Shown: positions 48,918 to 58,985, counted from the first letter of the stretch. The stretch is DNA of 64,000 bases from Siphonodentalium dalli (GCA_032622095.1 CP136062.1:14105710-14169709); one strand, 5' to 3'. Numbers and translations: made by a program. The notes: generated from the sequence alone by a model not told the origin.

Positions 48918-49050
48918 TATAGAGTAATGCCCTAAATAATCGACTCCTTAACCGCAGCAGAATTATGGGTAACTTTTCAGGATTTAGTCGGCAATATGGC
49001 TTGTTGCCATTCATCGGAAAGCTCTCAATTATTTAAGGCATTGCTGTATA
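48918..49050. mobile_element. Inverted-repeat element (MITE family A), second copy
   Basis: The left end AGTAATGCCCTAAATAATCG and the right end ATTATTTAAGGCATTGCTGT are inverted repeats. The interior (AATTATGGGTAACTTTTCAG and GGCTTGTTGCCATTCATCGG) matches in rearranged order the element at 55760-55911. It is short, non-coding and flanked by TA-rich sequence, as for a Tc1/mariner-like non-autonomous element. Confidence 0.65.
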
Positions 49051-50011
49051 TCAGCTATTAAATTTGAATCTGGTAATACAAAAACATAATTATCAGTTTT
49101 ATTAAGTTAATGGTAAGTTAATTTGGAAAATTCGTAATAGGAAATCCCACGGAGTGCACGTGCTCAGACTTCCTATTATATTTTGCTATTTTTAGCAAGG
49201 GAATTTCCCAAGTCAAACCTAGTTCCATTTGTGGATCCTATTGACTGATATAAGAGTGAAGTATATATATTTTTCTTGATTCTTTATTGAATAAATATAT
49301 AAACATGTGTGATGATAAACATCACAATATTAAAATATGAACATAGGAGGATACATGACTCTATGTCTGGCTTAGCATTCCATGTGGTGTGGGCTTGTTC
49401 CATGTCGGATCCATGATGCTTTGCTGGACCGCTGGCGCTTGGGCCTCATCTCGATTTTTCCGTTGTAAATCATAGGCCTATGTTGTGGTTCCAACATTAC
49501 CGATCGTTTATGGCCAGTCGGTTTCGCATAATTTTCGTCGTTTTGTTTTCGCACTTTTGCATCAACAGTTTTTCGACATTTGTTTTCCAAAATCCGAAAA
49601 AAAACCCACTTTGACATCCTCCTAAGCTTTATTTTCATTCAAAGTTTTCTTATGGGCATACATTTTTCACTGTTAAAAAGCAATTCTGCAGCTGTCACGC
49701 AGCCTTGGTTTCAACATTATTTAGTGTAGATAAATTGTTGGCCGAATAATGAAAAATATGAGTGTCCTATGATTGGCGGGGGTTAATATATTTAATTAGG
49801 GCAAATATGGTGCTTCGTTTGACGCCAAAATAAGCCCTCTACGTGCTAACTTCTTTCTGATATTGATATTTCGTTGCAATCTGCAGTTTGTCATGTATAA
49901 TCTCGCTCGACCTCAGAGCATTGTCGGAGAAATATGGCAAAAGCTGGACGAAAATACTAACATTTCTTATTTCTTATTCTTTTCATGGCCAAGTTATGGA
50001 ATACATCATAA

Positions 50012-50227
50012 AATGGTAAAGCGCATCGAACTGTCAGGAAACGGAAAAAAACTGGTTCGAAATTCTCCTGGAAACGCCGTAAATTAGCTTTGAAAGCTCT
50101 GTCAGAATCTTTCGAAAAATTGCATATTCCGAGTGATAACAAAAACACCTTCAGCGTCAAGCTAAAAATTGGTGGTTACAATCTAGAGGTTACCCTGAAT
50201 ATCCATGTGAAGTTTGGTATCGGATGA
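50012..50227 (+). other. Small basic open frame, unrecognised, possible gene relic
   Basis: About 71 sense codons bounded by TAA upstream and TGA at 50225-50227, with no ATG at its start. The product begins with a very basic stretch (HRTVRKRKKTGSKFSWKRRK), then a helix-like segment (ALKALSESFEKLHIPSD), then an amphipathic strand-like end. Codon use looks protein-like, but there is no family I can name. It may be a fragment of a transposon or host gene inside the intron, or chance. Confidence 0.2.
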
Positions 50228-50504
50228 GGGATGGGGCCAGTTGGGTTAGCCAAAGGAAATTTGTGATAGACCAATGCATGCACGAACGACGGACGCCAGC
50301 CCATGGCAAAAACTCAAGCTTGACTAAAAATGGGCTGACCAAACCCAAATTTGACCATGACTGGATTTTCAGCAATCAGATATCTAACTTAAACTGAATT
50401 TATCACCTGCAAAACAAAATAATTGGTAATTATATGTCGACAACGACCATAACATTGGTGAAAATGGGTGGATCTAAGCCCAAATTTTGATCTTGAACGG
50501 ACTC

Positions 50505-50600
50505 TGATTTTGAGATTCTGAAAGTTGGTTGGAGATTACACGACACAATACTGACTTACTGATTCTGAAAGTTGGTCGGCGATAACACCACCCGATTGGT
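50505..50600 (-). repeat. 47-bp duplication of the AMOP-b exon 3' end
   Basis: GATTCTGAAAGTTGGT occurs at 50561 (true exon end) and again at 50514, offset 47 bp, with diverged flanks (CGGCGATAACACC versus TGGAGATTACACG). The true copy is followed in the transcript by the donor GTAAGT. The downstream copy has lost it (CTCAAAATCAG). It is a second, degenerate copy of an exon-intron edge. Confidence 0.75.
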
Positions 50601-50767
50601 CGCACCTGGTAGTACAGGCGGCAGTTGTTGGATTTCTCGCAGCAGTTTTCTTTAGGAATGACATCGTTTTGCATCCATCCATTTCGGTCAAACATTGGAT
50701 TTCGTGTAATAAGACCACCAGCTCCAGGAGCACTTCTAATTAGAATCTCATTCTGATAGCAACATGC
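50560..50767 (-). CDS. AMOP domain second half and CC-rich linker exon (AMOP-b)
   Basis: A 208-bp exon. Acceptor TTTCTTTGTTTGTAG lies before 50767 and donor ATCA|GTAAGT after 50560; start phase 0, end phase 1. It encodes ACCYQNEILIRSAPGAGG, the conserved CCY(D)-x-G-x-LI-x(3)-PGAG end of AMOP, and then NDVIPKENCC, SNNCRLYYQVRPIGWCYRRP and TF. The latter is the D-(V/I)-P-x(3)-CC-x(3)-C-x-YY-x-RP-x(2)-C linker that precedes GDPH in SUSD2, mesh and MUC4. Six cysteines are present, in expected pairs. The split codon A|TT joins in frame to the satellite's vWD start. In this family the protein is a membrane-associated or secreted adhesion protein. Both edges of the exon are duplicated nearby. Confidence 0.87.
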
Positions 50768-50930
50768 CTACAAACACAGAAAGATAACTCTAATCACGAT
50801 CTCATTCTCATAGCATGTAATAAGACCACCAGCACCAGGTGCACTTCTAATCAGAATCTCAATCCGATAGCAACATGCCTACAAACAAAGAAAGATAACT
50901 CTAATCACGATCTCATTCTCATATCATTTC
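50704..50930 (-). repeat. 111-bp repeat spanning the AMOP-b acceptor (local copies)
   Basis: The first ~65 bases of the AMOP-b exon plus its acceptor and ~40 bases of intron recur next to the exon: copy 1 is the exon itself (50704-50767 plus flank) and copy 2 is ~50815-50930. Each has GCAACATGCCTACAAAC, which is TTTGTAG|GCATGTTGC in the transcript. Copy 2 lacks the rest of the exon. The unit is internally doubled: AATCACGATCTCATTCTCAT resembles AATTAGAATCTCATTCTGAT. Confidence 0.82.
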
Positions 50931-51649
50931 GGCCAATTTGGCCGTTTACTCCATGTCTGCTTTTCATCTGACGTGTGTGTCGAATAAATGATGTGGAGGA
51001 TTTATGTAAATGTTAGCCCAAACTACATTTCCAAGTAACGATGGTTTTGTTGTTTATTTTGAGGAATAATACCGCGTCAGATGAATTCAGTCCAAATATG
51101 TTAACAGTTGTCGTGTAAAACATTCGGCAGTAGGTTAGCGTTATTTAGTATTTGTGGATGTCCTTTAACATGGGGGAAATAGACTACTGCGCTTGAACGA
51201 GCATGTGAATTTGTCGTTTTTAATGTATAGCAACTTGATAATCAATAACAGAGGAATATGGTCAAATATGGTCGCTCTATTTACGGTATTAATTGCGGAA
51301 CTTTTTAAAGTAAACTACGCGTAAACGGATACATACGGTAAATTATAGAAGGTGCCGGAATCGGCCTAATCGCCCCAGGGCCAACTCGCCCCAGTCGACG
51401 TGTGTTAATTCGGTACCTACTATAACATGTACCCGAGGATGAGTCCGCTCGGAATAAAATATGTATACGGGTGTTATATAGCGTTTTGTCCGTTGTTTCT
51501 CAATGAATATTATTGAAAATTGGTGTATATGTCCGGGCTGGGACATGGAATACAACAACGTTTGAATTGTTTTTAAATTTACAAATTTGTTGATTTTATT
51601 CATTTTTTTTTCGTTCTGAAAACACACTATAAAGTGTATATAATATAAT

Positions 51650-51952
51650 AACGAACACGAGACATACATAATTTATAAACTGTTAACAAAAGATATCAAA
51701 TTCAATACATGACAAAGATGACTCAGTGGAGTTTATAAAGTGAACATAAAAACATTGAGGTAAAAATCTTTTTAAGGAATGCAACTTTATTTAATGATAA
51801 TAAACACATAAATTAAAATAACAAACATGAGACATACATAATTTATAAACTGTTAACAAAAGATATCAAACTCAATACATGACAAAGATGACTCAGTGAA
51901 GTTTATAAAGTGAACATAAAAATATTAAGGTAAGAATCTTTTTAAGAATTAC
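51650..51952. repeat. 170-bp-offset direct duplication
   Basis: GACATACATAATTTATAAAC begins at 51661 and 51831. About 125 bp after it (GTTAACAAAAGATATCAAA, CATGACAAAGATGACTCAGT, GTGAACATAAAAA) is repeated with few differences. It is non-coding and intronic. A 108-codon minus-strand open frame at 51343-51669 overlaps the left copy and resembles nothing known to me. Confidence 0.85.
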
Positions 51953-51959
51953 CAAACCG

Positions 51960-53290
51960 TTTAGCACAGACCACAGTCCACTTCACTCATCCGATCATCA
52001 CCAAACTTCATATTTATCTTGATATTGATCTATCAGATGAGAGCTATCAAATATTTTTTTAATTTCATAGGAAAAAATGGTCGCCAGCGGCCATATTGCA
52101 TTTACGTTATATGTTATCGCGTTATGTCGATATCTAGTATTACTTAGAAATTTCACCTTTCCAGATTCATAATTGCTCCATTGACTGTAACAGATGAAAT
52201 TATTCCCCTTTTCGAATAGAGTGTCACTGAAACTTTATTTTGTCAGACTGTCTGTATAATCACTGATTATATATGGCAATAATCTGTAATAAGATGTAGC
52301 ACTATTTTATTTTATATTTACACGCAGTGCTGTTTTTATACAACAATTCTAATCCCCCCTAGATCATCATGTGATCGACCATACATCGCGCGAGGACCTG
52401 GTTGAATTAAGGTCTGTCCTCAAGCTAGATTATACTTATGACATTTAATGGCATGTTTCTAACGTGGAGGGTTAGATATGATTGAGAAACCACCACTCTT
52501 TAATTCACACCAAGTTCTCAGCTGTCATGAACCCATAGCCATGATATATGGTTTATTTTATGTATACTAGTAATATAGTTATTTTCAGTACCTTTATACC
52601 AGTACTGTGTATAACAATGCATATAAATTAATCCATGTATACATGTATATTGATTCAACGGATTCAGTGGTTTTGTCCATCAGTCTATCAAATTTGCGGG
52701 GAAAACATGGCCACAAGCAGTACACCATGCTAAATTTCGAATTTGAATCAATTGGCGCACCCTGCAGCCAGCTTTTATTGGAGAACTTTTTCTCATGTGG
52801 ATATTTTGGGTCACCGCTAGATGTGAGCCATATTTTGTTCTCAAACTGTCCTTGTAAAGACATCACTGCCAGCGGTGATCTTCAATTTTACTATTCTTAT
52901 GGCTAAATAATTTGGTTGATCCTACAGACGACACCCCTTGTCCGATAGTCACCAGATTCCACAATGATCTTCTGGATAACCAGCGTGAGAGTAATCTAAT
53001 TTTCCCGAATTTCGTTAAAAAACATTACCACAGGCAGCAATTTGGTATCTTACTCTTTGATCCTCTTTTGCATGACTGAATTGTTTAGGAACTGTACAGA
53101 CATATCCCTCATCTGATAGTCACCAAACTTCATATTGATCTTCGGGCTGACAACTAGATGGGAGCTATCGAATGCTTTGAATTTTTTTGGAAAACATTGT
53201 CGCCAGCAGTCATCTTCTATTTTGGTTTTTATATACATGTATATCTCTTCATGCGGATAGCCAGTATTACGTAGGTACTTCAACTTTCCG
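51960..53290. repeat. Related dispersed repeats (CACCAAACTTCATATT family)
   Basis: Three diverged copies of one repeat lie at about 51970-52110, 52790-52890 and 52930-53280. Shared blocks are TCACCAAACTTCATATT, ATCTTGATATTGATC or its variants, GATGAGAGCTATC or GATGGGAGCTATCGAAT, and GTCGCCAGCGGCCAT or GTCGCCAGCAGTCAT. They are non-coding. I take them for old interspersed elements of a type common in mollusc genomes; the family name is unknown to me. Confidence 0.6.
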
Positions 53291-53465
53291 CATTCCTGTC
53301 ATCATTTGAAATATAAAAATTTACCTGATACATGCACCCTTCAAAATTTGTTTCGTCGTATCTATTTTAATGACCCGCATGGCAATATTGATACAGATAT
53401 ATTTGTCAAACATTTATTTGTACAATATACAGGTATTTAGTTTGTAACTAAATCTAGAAATATAT

Positions 53466-53990
53466 AATAGTAGCTGGTGGACCCGACTTCGTCCGGGATG
53501 TTCCCCTCTGATTTTCGGAGAATTGCGCGATTTAACCTTGAATTGACTATTTTAAAGGTGAAGGTCATGTCGGGGTCACGATTTGACCCGTCCAAAACAC
53601 CCCCCGGACAAAAGTCACGACAAAAGTACCCGTCGAAATCCGCCCGGCTTTACCCGATTTGACCTTGAATTGACAATTTTGAATGTCAAGATCAGGTCAG
53701 GGTCATGATTTGACCCACCCGAAACACTCCTGGGACAAAAGTAACAGTAGGTATCAAATTTCGTTGAAATACTTCCGTTTTACCAGATTTGACCTTGAAT
53801 TGATCTTTTTGAATGTCAAAGTCAGGTCGGGATCAAGATTTGACCCGTCCAAAATACTCCCTGGAAATAATTTCCCCTAGGTATCAAATTTCGTCAAATC
53901 TGTCAGGCAGTTTTCCCGGCCATAGCTAACAGACAAACAGACAGACAAATGTCCAAAATATATATTAGACTAGCTGATGTACTCGACTTC
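53466..53990 (+). repeat. Dispersed element with three ~125-bp internal repeats
   Basis: It begins TAGCTGGTGGACCCGACTTC and ends near ACAGACAGACAAATGTCC. Three internal units each carry (GAT)TTGACCTTGAATTGA, AGGTC(A/G)GG(G/A)TCA and GATTTGACCC. The next element begins TAGCTGATGTACTCGACTTC at ~53972, so two relatives lie end to end. There is no coding capacity; open frames here are chance. It is probably a non-autonomous retroelement. Confidence 0.6.
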
Positions 53991-54335
53991 GTTCGGGCTA
54001 GTTAGGGATTTTTTTGTGATCGCCTCCATCTGGACAGTACCCAGTATATACAGCGTCTGGCCAAACTATTATTCAATTGGTCCAGAAACATGCCTATGTC
54101 AGCACGTTCGAGAACATGGTCCCACGTGAAATTGGACCCGTCGATATTGCTCCCGGGATCGAAGTAGTCCTACACACAAAGTTTTAGTCGGATCGGTCAA
54201 GGTCCAGAAACATGCCTATGAGCGAGGTCAAGTTGACACGTTAAATACCATGTTAGAGTCTATAACACATACACACATGCAGTCATACATACACACATAC
54301 ATACATACAGACAGGTGTTTCAAAATGTATAATCG
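53972..54335 (+). repeat. Second dispersed element of the same head type, with microsatellite tail
   Basis: The head TAGCTGATGTACTCGACTTC matches the neighbour. The body differs (GGTCCAGAAACATGCCTATG occurs twice). The tail is a CATA/CACA microsatellite at 54265-54315 followed by ACAGACAGG. The shared head and simple-repeat tail suggest a short retroelement. Confidence 0.5.
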
Positions 54336-54394
54336 ATAGCTACAACAATTCTATGGTAGATAGTTCACGGCCGACCTGATGCATGCATCTTAGT

Positions 54395-54476
54395 TTTCTT
54401 GTGTAATAAGACCACCAGCTCCAGGAGCACTTCTAATCAGAATCTCAATCCGATAACAACATGCCTACAATTACCC
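54395..54476 (-). pseudogene. Remote copy of the AMOP-b exon start
   Basis: About 80 bp reproduce the start of the AMOP-b exon (TGTAATAAGACCACCAGCTC, GGAGCACTTCTAATCAG, ACAACATGCCTACAA), 3.7 kb upstream of the real exon in transcript direction. The AG acceptor is kept but its pyrimidine tract is replaced, and the exon body after GGLIT is absent. Confidence 0.75.
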
Positions 54477-55170
54477 GAGTGGCACAAATTTAAAAATAAC
54501 ACTCCTTTGTTGGCCGAAATATATTTTATGTAAATATTGATAACTAAAATAACACAATCATGCATACAACACAATTCTCGCATTTGATAAATACATGGAC
54601 AAACACATGTAAGCGAACAAAATAAATAGGACAGATACATATCATGCGTTAAATGAATACATGTACTACTGTATAAACCTGCATTGTTGAATATATTTTT
54701 GGTTTTTAATAATTATTCTTCTAATTGGGTGGGACAATTTTATAGGGTGGGTAAAACTTAGTGCGACTGCACCTATCGGCGAATCATGTATTGTGTCAAA
54801 AAGAACAATGACAGCGATTCATATTTCGCGGGAATTTTCTTAGACCAATCAAAATTTGTAGGTCAGTTACAATTTGTCACTATTTCTGAATTATTTTTGT
54901 TAATTCACTATAATCATTCGTTGTTGTTTTATCACGAATTATATGATCAAAGTAATAAAGTTCTTTTCTAATTTATTTAATCACTTTTTATTTCATCCAA
55001 TCGTTCAGTTTATACAATACATGATTCGCTAATGTACTTCCGACTGACACGCCCACTCTCCACTTCCGGGAAAATATGCAGCGAGCGTGGTAAATTTCGA
55101 CCACATATTTGTTATTCCTCGGGTAATTAGCCATTTTAATTCGGTATCCTTTGATACCGAAATAAAACAA

Positions 55171-55445
55171 AACAAACAAAGAAAGATAACTCTAATCACG
55201 ATCTCATTCTCATAGCATGTAATAAGACCACCAGCTCCAGGAGCACTTCTAATTAGAATCTCATTCTGATAGCAACATGCCTACAAACAAAGAAAGATAA
55301 CTCTAATCACGATCTCATTCTCATAGCATGTAATAAGACCACCAGCTCCAGGAGCACTTCTAATCAGAATCTCAATCCGATAGCAATATGCCTACAAACA
55401 AAGAAAGATAATTCTAATCACGATCTCATTCTCATAGCAAAATTC
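55171..55445 (-). repeat. 111-bp repeat, remote array of AMOP-b acceptor copies (~2.5 units)
   Basis: AAACAAAGAAAG occurs at 55174 and 55285, giving a 111-bp unit, and a third partial unit follows. Each unit has, in transcript order, a pyrimidine-rich acceptor (TTTCTTTGTTTGTAG) and the first ~65 coding bases of AMOP-b (CCYQNEILIR, PGAGGLIT), ending where the exon continues in the real copy. There is no donor, so these are decoy-like partial exons lying 4.5 kb ahead of the true one. Confidence 0.82.
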
Positions 55446-55759
55446 ATATGCAAAAACAAAAAAAGATAACTCTAGAACAGAAATCGACAGAACACAGAAC
55501 ATCTTAATCGATAATCTTGTTATCGTATGAGTTGCAGCTGGTGCAAGAATATATTTCACAATGCACCCTTCTCAACAAGGTTGATTTACGATTCTAGATT
55601 ATAATGCAAGTTGTGCAGAGATGTGTTCTGTATTTACTCCACATCATTATGTCGGATATTAAAGTTTAATTCAAGACTGTGACTACCATTGATACGATAA
55701 CTACCTTTATTGTAGGTAATTATCGGGGGATCATCAGATGTGGACCGTAATGAGGTGTA

Positions 55760-55911
55760 CAGTAATGCCGTAAGTAATCGACCCCTTAACCACCGCAGGC
55801 TTGTTGCCATTTATCGGAAAGCTCTCAGCGAAGCCATATTTCTGACTAAATCCTGAAAAGTTACCCATAATTCTGCTGTGGTTATGGTGTCGATTACTTA
55901 GGGCATTACTG
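55760..55911. mobile_element. MITE family A, complete (TA target duplication)
   Basis: A ~152-bp element. The ~39-bp terminal inverted repeats start CAGTAATGCC and end GGCATTACTG with about five mismatches, and it is flanked by TA on both sides. The interior has GCTTGTTGCCATTTATCGG and TAAATCCTGAAAAGTTACCC. TA duplication plus long inverted repeats points to a Tc1/mariner-mobilised non-autonomous element. A second copy is at 48918-49050 and a single end at 58822-58852. Confidence 0.85.
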
Positions 55912-56120
55912 TACGTCGTCGCTCTTGGCAATAAAGTCAACTTGAAGTAGTTCCGGTTTGTATTCCACATGTGGTGTACAGCAGTATGTCTGCAATGGCT
56001 AGGATGTTGTTGAATACATGCACCTCACATCAAGGGGTGTGGAATTAAATGCAAATGTCATTGGGCACTTTTTACAGCACTCTGGCTGACAAACCTATAT
56101 ACTATATATATCATTCAGTC

Positions 56121-56205
56121 TAACCCATAGAGAGCCCCACACAGACTGGAGCAGACGACACGCCATAGTGCATGCTTCCATATGTGTGAGGCTCCCTGTG
56201 GGTTA
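56121..56205. mobile_element. MITE family B, hairpin element
   Basis: An ~85-bp palindromic element starting TAACCCATAGAGAGCCCCAC and ending GAGGCTCCCTGTGGGTTA. The interior is GCAGACGACACGCCATAGTG. The same unit, reversed, is at 58904-58985, and a relative is embedded in every unit of the 129-bp array at 60340-62210. Confidence 0.75.
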
Positions 56206-56295
56206 AACCTCTATACCCAATATCACTCAGCAATAGACTATTGTCTATTGATTAAAGGGTTACGCGTTGTAAAGATTACTTCTCTTCAACGTCGA

Positions 56296-56348
56296 ACTTT
56301 GTAAATCCTTGGATGGGTGACCGGCTTAGAATTCCGGGCGCTGCCAAC
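56296..56348 (+). repeat. 5S rRNA-like fragment (SINE head or pseudogene)
   Basis: CTTGGATGGGTGACCGGC followed by TTAGAATTCCGGGCGCTGCC closely resembles the 3' part of 5S rRNA (CTTGGATGGGTGACCGCC, GGAATACCGGGTGCTG). Only the 3' third matches, and upstream sequence does not form a 5S gene. It is most likely a 5S-derived SINE piece. Confidence 0.6.
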
Positions 56349-56549
56349 TTTCGGTCCGACTTCCAAACCTCTCGTTTTCATTCTGTTACACAAATGAATG
56401 AATTTGAGCCATGGATTAGTGCAAAATACACTCATGTGCTCTATCATCGATGAACGGCGCAAACAACATGGTAATTATAATGAAAAAAGTTATGACTCGC
56501 TAACTTGAAAGCTTGTTGGGTAAATCGGCAATCCCTATCTTGGTTTAAA

Positions 56550-57960
56550 TTCATTATTCAGAAACACAATGCATGTATTCTATATGTACCATCGGGATGT
56601 AACCTATGTAACAATATGTAACCTCCAAATCATGCATAAATGAGATGATAATCGAGTTCACTACACCGCTCCCAATTAACATATCATATGTAGGGGGAGT
56701 GATTCTCTCAGTATATATATTACCTTTGTATATGGGCAGAAAGGAGAATGGAATATGTAACATCCAGATCCTGTATAAATGAGACGATAATCGAGTGCAC
56801 TCCACCGCTACCAACATATCATATATGGAGGGGAGTGATTCTCTCAATATATAGAATATTTACCTTTGTATATGGGTAGAAAGGAGAATGGAATATGTAA
56901 CATCCAGATCCTGTATAAATGAGATGATACTCGAGTATAATCCACCGCTCCCAACATATCATATATAGGGGGGGGGGGTGATTCTCTCAATATATATAAT
57001 ATTTACCTTTGTATATGGGTAGAAAGGAGAATGGAATATGTAATATCCGGATCCGGTATAGATGAGATGATAATCGAGTATAATCCACCGCTCCCAACAT
57101 ATCATATATAGGGGGGGGGGGGGGTGATTCTCTCAATATATATAATATTTACCTTTGTATATGGGTAGAAAGGAGAATGGAATATGTAATATCCGGATCC
57201 TGTATAAATGAGATGATAATCGAGTATAATCCACCGCTCCCAACATATCATATATAGGGGGGGGGGGGTGATTCTCTCAATATATAGAATAGTTACCTTT
57301 GTATATGGGTAGAAAGGAGAATGGAATATGTAATATCCGGATCCTGTATAAATGAGATGATAATCGAGTATAATCCACCGCTCCCAACATATCATATATA
57401 GGGGGGGGGGGGTGATTCTCTCAATATATAGAATAGTTACCTTTGTATATGGGTAGAAAGGAGAATGGAATATGTAATATCCGGATCCTGTATAAATGAG
57501 ATGATAATCGAGTATAATCCACCGCTCCCAACATATCATATATAGGGGGGGGGGTGATTCTCTCAATATATAGAATAGTTACCTTTGTATATGGGTAGAA
57601 AGGAGAATGGAATATGTAATATCCAGATCCTGTATAAATGAGACGATAATCGAGTGCACTCCACCGCTACCAACATATCATATATGGGGGGGGGTGATTC
57701 TCTCAATATATAGAATAGTTACCTTTGTATATGGGTAGAAAGGAGAATGGAATATGTAATATCCGGATCCTGTATAAATGAGATGATAATCGAGTATAAT
57801 CCACCGCTCCCAACATATCATATATAGGGGTGGGGGAGTGATTCTCTCAATATATATAATATTTACCTTTGTATATGGGTAGAAAGGAGAATGAAATATG
57901 TAACATCCGGATCCGGTATAGATGAGACGATAATCGAGTATAATCCACCGCTCCCAACAT
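56550..57960 (-). repeat. ~144-bp minisatellite spanning the AMOP-a donor, ~9 units, with G-runs
   Basis: GATTCTCTCA recurs at 56701, 56837, 56980, 57126, 57270, 57414, 57556, 57696 and 57840 (spacing 136-146 bp). Each unit contains, in transcript order, the last ~100 coding bases of AMOP-a (WERWIILDY, LIYTGSG, FHSPFYPYTK) and the donor AAAG|GTAAAT or a variant, then TATATA and a C-run (a G-run of up to 14 on the plus strand). Run length explains most of the spacing variation. Only the unit at 57867-57960 is joined to the rest of the exon. The 154- and 135-codon frames read through here are by-products. Confidence 0.93.
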
Positions 57961-58105
57961 GGACATATCATCCGTCGACTATAATAGCTATACCATCTTC
58001 TTTCTGGCTTTGCATTTTCTTCCCTGTACCATGTCCTACACAGTGCGCCATAATTAACATGTTGCGACTGTTGGGTGAGTTTCAAGATGATGACGCCCGT
58101 TTTAT
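57867..58105 (-). CDS. AMOP domain first half exon (AMOP-a)
   Basis: A 239-bp exon. Acceptor TTTCTCTCTCGGTATTTCAG lies before 58105 and donor ACAAAG|GTAAAT after 57867; start phase 1, end phase 0. It encodes LCRTWYREE, RRWYSYYS, ICPC, WERWIILDYRLIYTGSGCYI and HSPFYPYTK. This is the AMOP signature: C-x(2)-WY-x(2)-E, then W, then CPC, then D-x-R and CY, with the CCY motif supplied by the next exon in the same frame. AMOP is an extracellular adhesion-associated domain of MUC4-, SUSD2- and mesh-like proteins. The 3' half of this exon with its donor is repeated about eight more times downstream. Several repeat copies change the GCY cysteine to tyrosine, while the exon proper keeps it. Confidence 0.87.
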
Positions 58106-58135
58106 CTGAAATACCGAGAGAGAAATGTATATAAA

Positions 58136-58765
58136 TAGACTGGTTACTTCATGTTGTGACTGATAGTATAGACTGGTTACTTCATGGTGTGATCTATAGT
58201 ATAGACTGGTTACTTCATGTTGTGACTGATAGTATAGACTGGTTACTTCATGGTGTGATCTATAGTATAGACTGGTTACTTCATGGTGTGATCTATAGTA
58301 TAGACTGGTTACTTCATGGTATGACCTATATTATAGACTGGTTACTTCATGGTGTGATCTATAGTATAGACTGGTTACTTCATGGTGTGATCTATAGTAT
58401 AGACTGGTTACTTCATGGTATGACCTATATTATAGACTGGTTACTTCATGGTGTGATCTATAGTATAGACTGGTTACTTCATGTTGTGATCTATAGTATA
58501 GACTGGTTACTTCATGGTGTGATATATAGTATAGACTGGTTACTTCATGGTATGACCTATATTATAGACTGGTTACTTCATGGTGTGATCTATAGTATAG
58601 ACTGGTTACTTCATGGTGTGATCTATAGTATAGACTGGTTAATTCATGGTGTGACCTATAGGATAGACTGGTTACTTCATGGTATGACCTATATTATAGA
58701 CTGGTTACTTCATGGTGTGATCTATAGTATAGACTGGTTACTTCATGGTGAGGTTATTTAACGGA
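58136..58765 (+). repeat. 33-bp minisatellite, ~19 units, in the intron before AMOP-a
   Basis: GACTGGTTACTTCATG recurs every 33 bp from 58138 to 58732. The unit length is a multiple of three and one plus-strand frame lacks stops, so a 201-codon open frame of an 11-residue repeat (SIDWLLHGVIY) appears. There is no upstream gene structure and the variants are not codon-biased, so I treat it as non-coding. It ends ~30 bp from the AMOP-a acceptor. Confidence 0.93.
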
Positions 58766-58821
58766 TACCATTCACCACAAACCCAGGTGAACACAGATCA
58801 ACCACTCAGCAGAAATATGGT

Positions 58822-58852
58822 TAAGGAGTCGATTATTTAGGACAATACTGTA
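58822..58852. mobile_element. Solo terminal repeat of MITE family A
   Basis: TTAAGGAGTCGATTATTTAG followed by GACAATACTGTA matches one end of the elements at 48918 and 55760. The other end is missing nearby. Confidence 0.6.
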
Positions 58853-58903
58853 TGGTACATACACATTGTACTTACAAGTCAGGCCTGGATACACATGCAC
58901 ACA

Positions 58904-58985
58904 TCCCACAGGGAGCCCCACACAGATGGAAGCATGCACCATAGAGTGCCGTCTGCTCCACTCTATGTGGGGCCTCTATGGGTTA
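58904..58985. mobile_element. MITE family B, reversed copy
   Basis: CCCACAGGGAGCCCCACACA at the left and GTGGGGCCTCTATGGGTTA at the right form inverted repeats. The interior GCATGCACCATAGAGTGCCG is the reverse of the element at 56121-56205. ACTTACAAGTCAG occurs on both sides of the element (58871 and 58986), perhaps from a local duplication. Confidence 0.72.

Larger units (their letters stand above)
48209..50559 (-). other. Intron between AMOP-b exon and vWD array
   Basis: No recognised exon of the NIDO-AMOP-vWD gene lies here. In this family the CC-rich linker leads directly into GDPH, so none is expected. The stretch is AT-rich. It contains a ~130-bp inverted-repeat element (48918-49050) and a small basic open frame on the plus strand (50012-50227). 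An 88-codon minus-strand open frame at 49372-49638 is rich in Lys/Arg and resembles nothing I recognise. Confidence 0.6.

Noticed and set aside
51343-51669. 108-codon minus-strand frame
   Set aside because: Low-complexity, AT-rich, overlaps a direct repeat, and no motif is recognisable.
52594-53283. Open frames of 77-99 codons on both strands
   Set aside because: They lie in old dispersed repeats present in three diverged copies; open frames on both strands at the same place suggest chance.
57102-58085. A 154- and a 135-codon repeat protein on the minus strand
   Set aside because: These read through donors and C-runs between units. The part at 57867-58085 is the real AMOP-a exon; the rest is duplicated exon edge.
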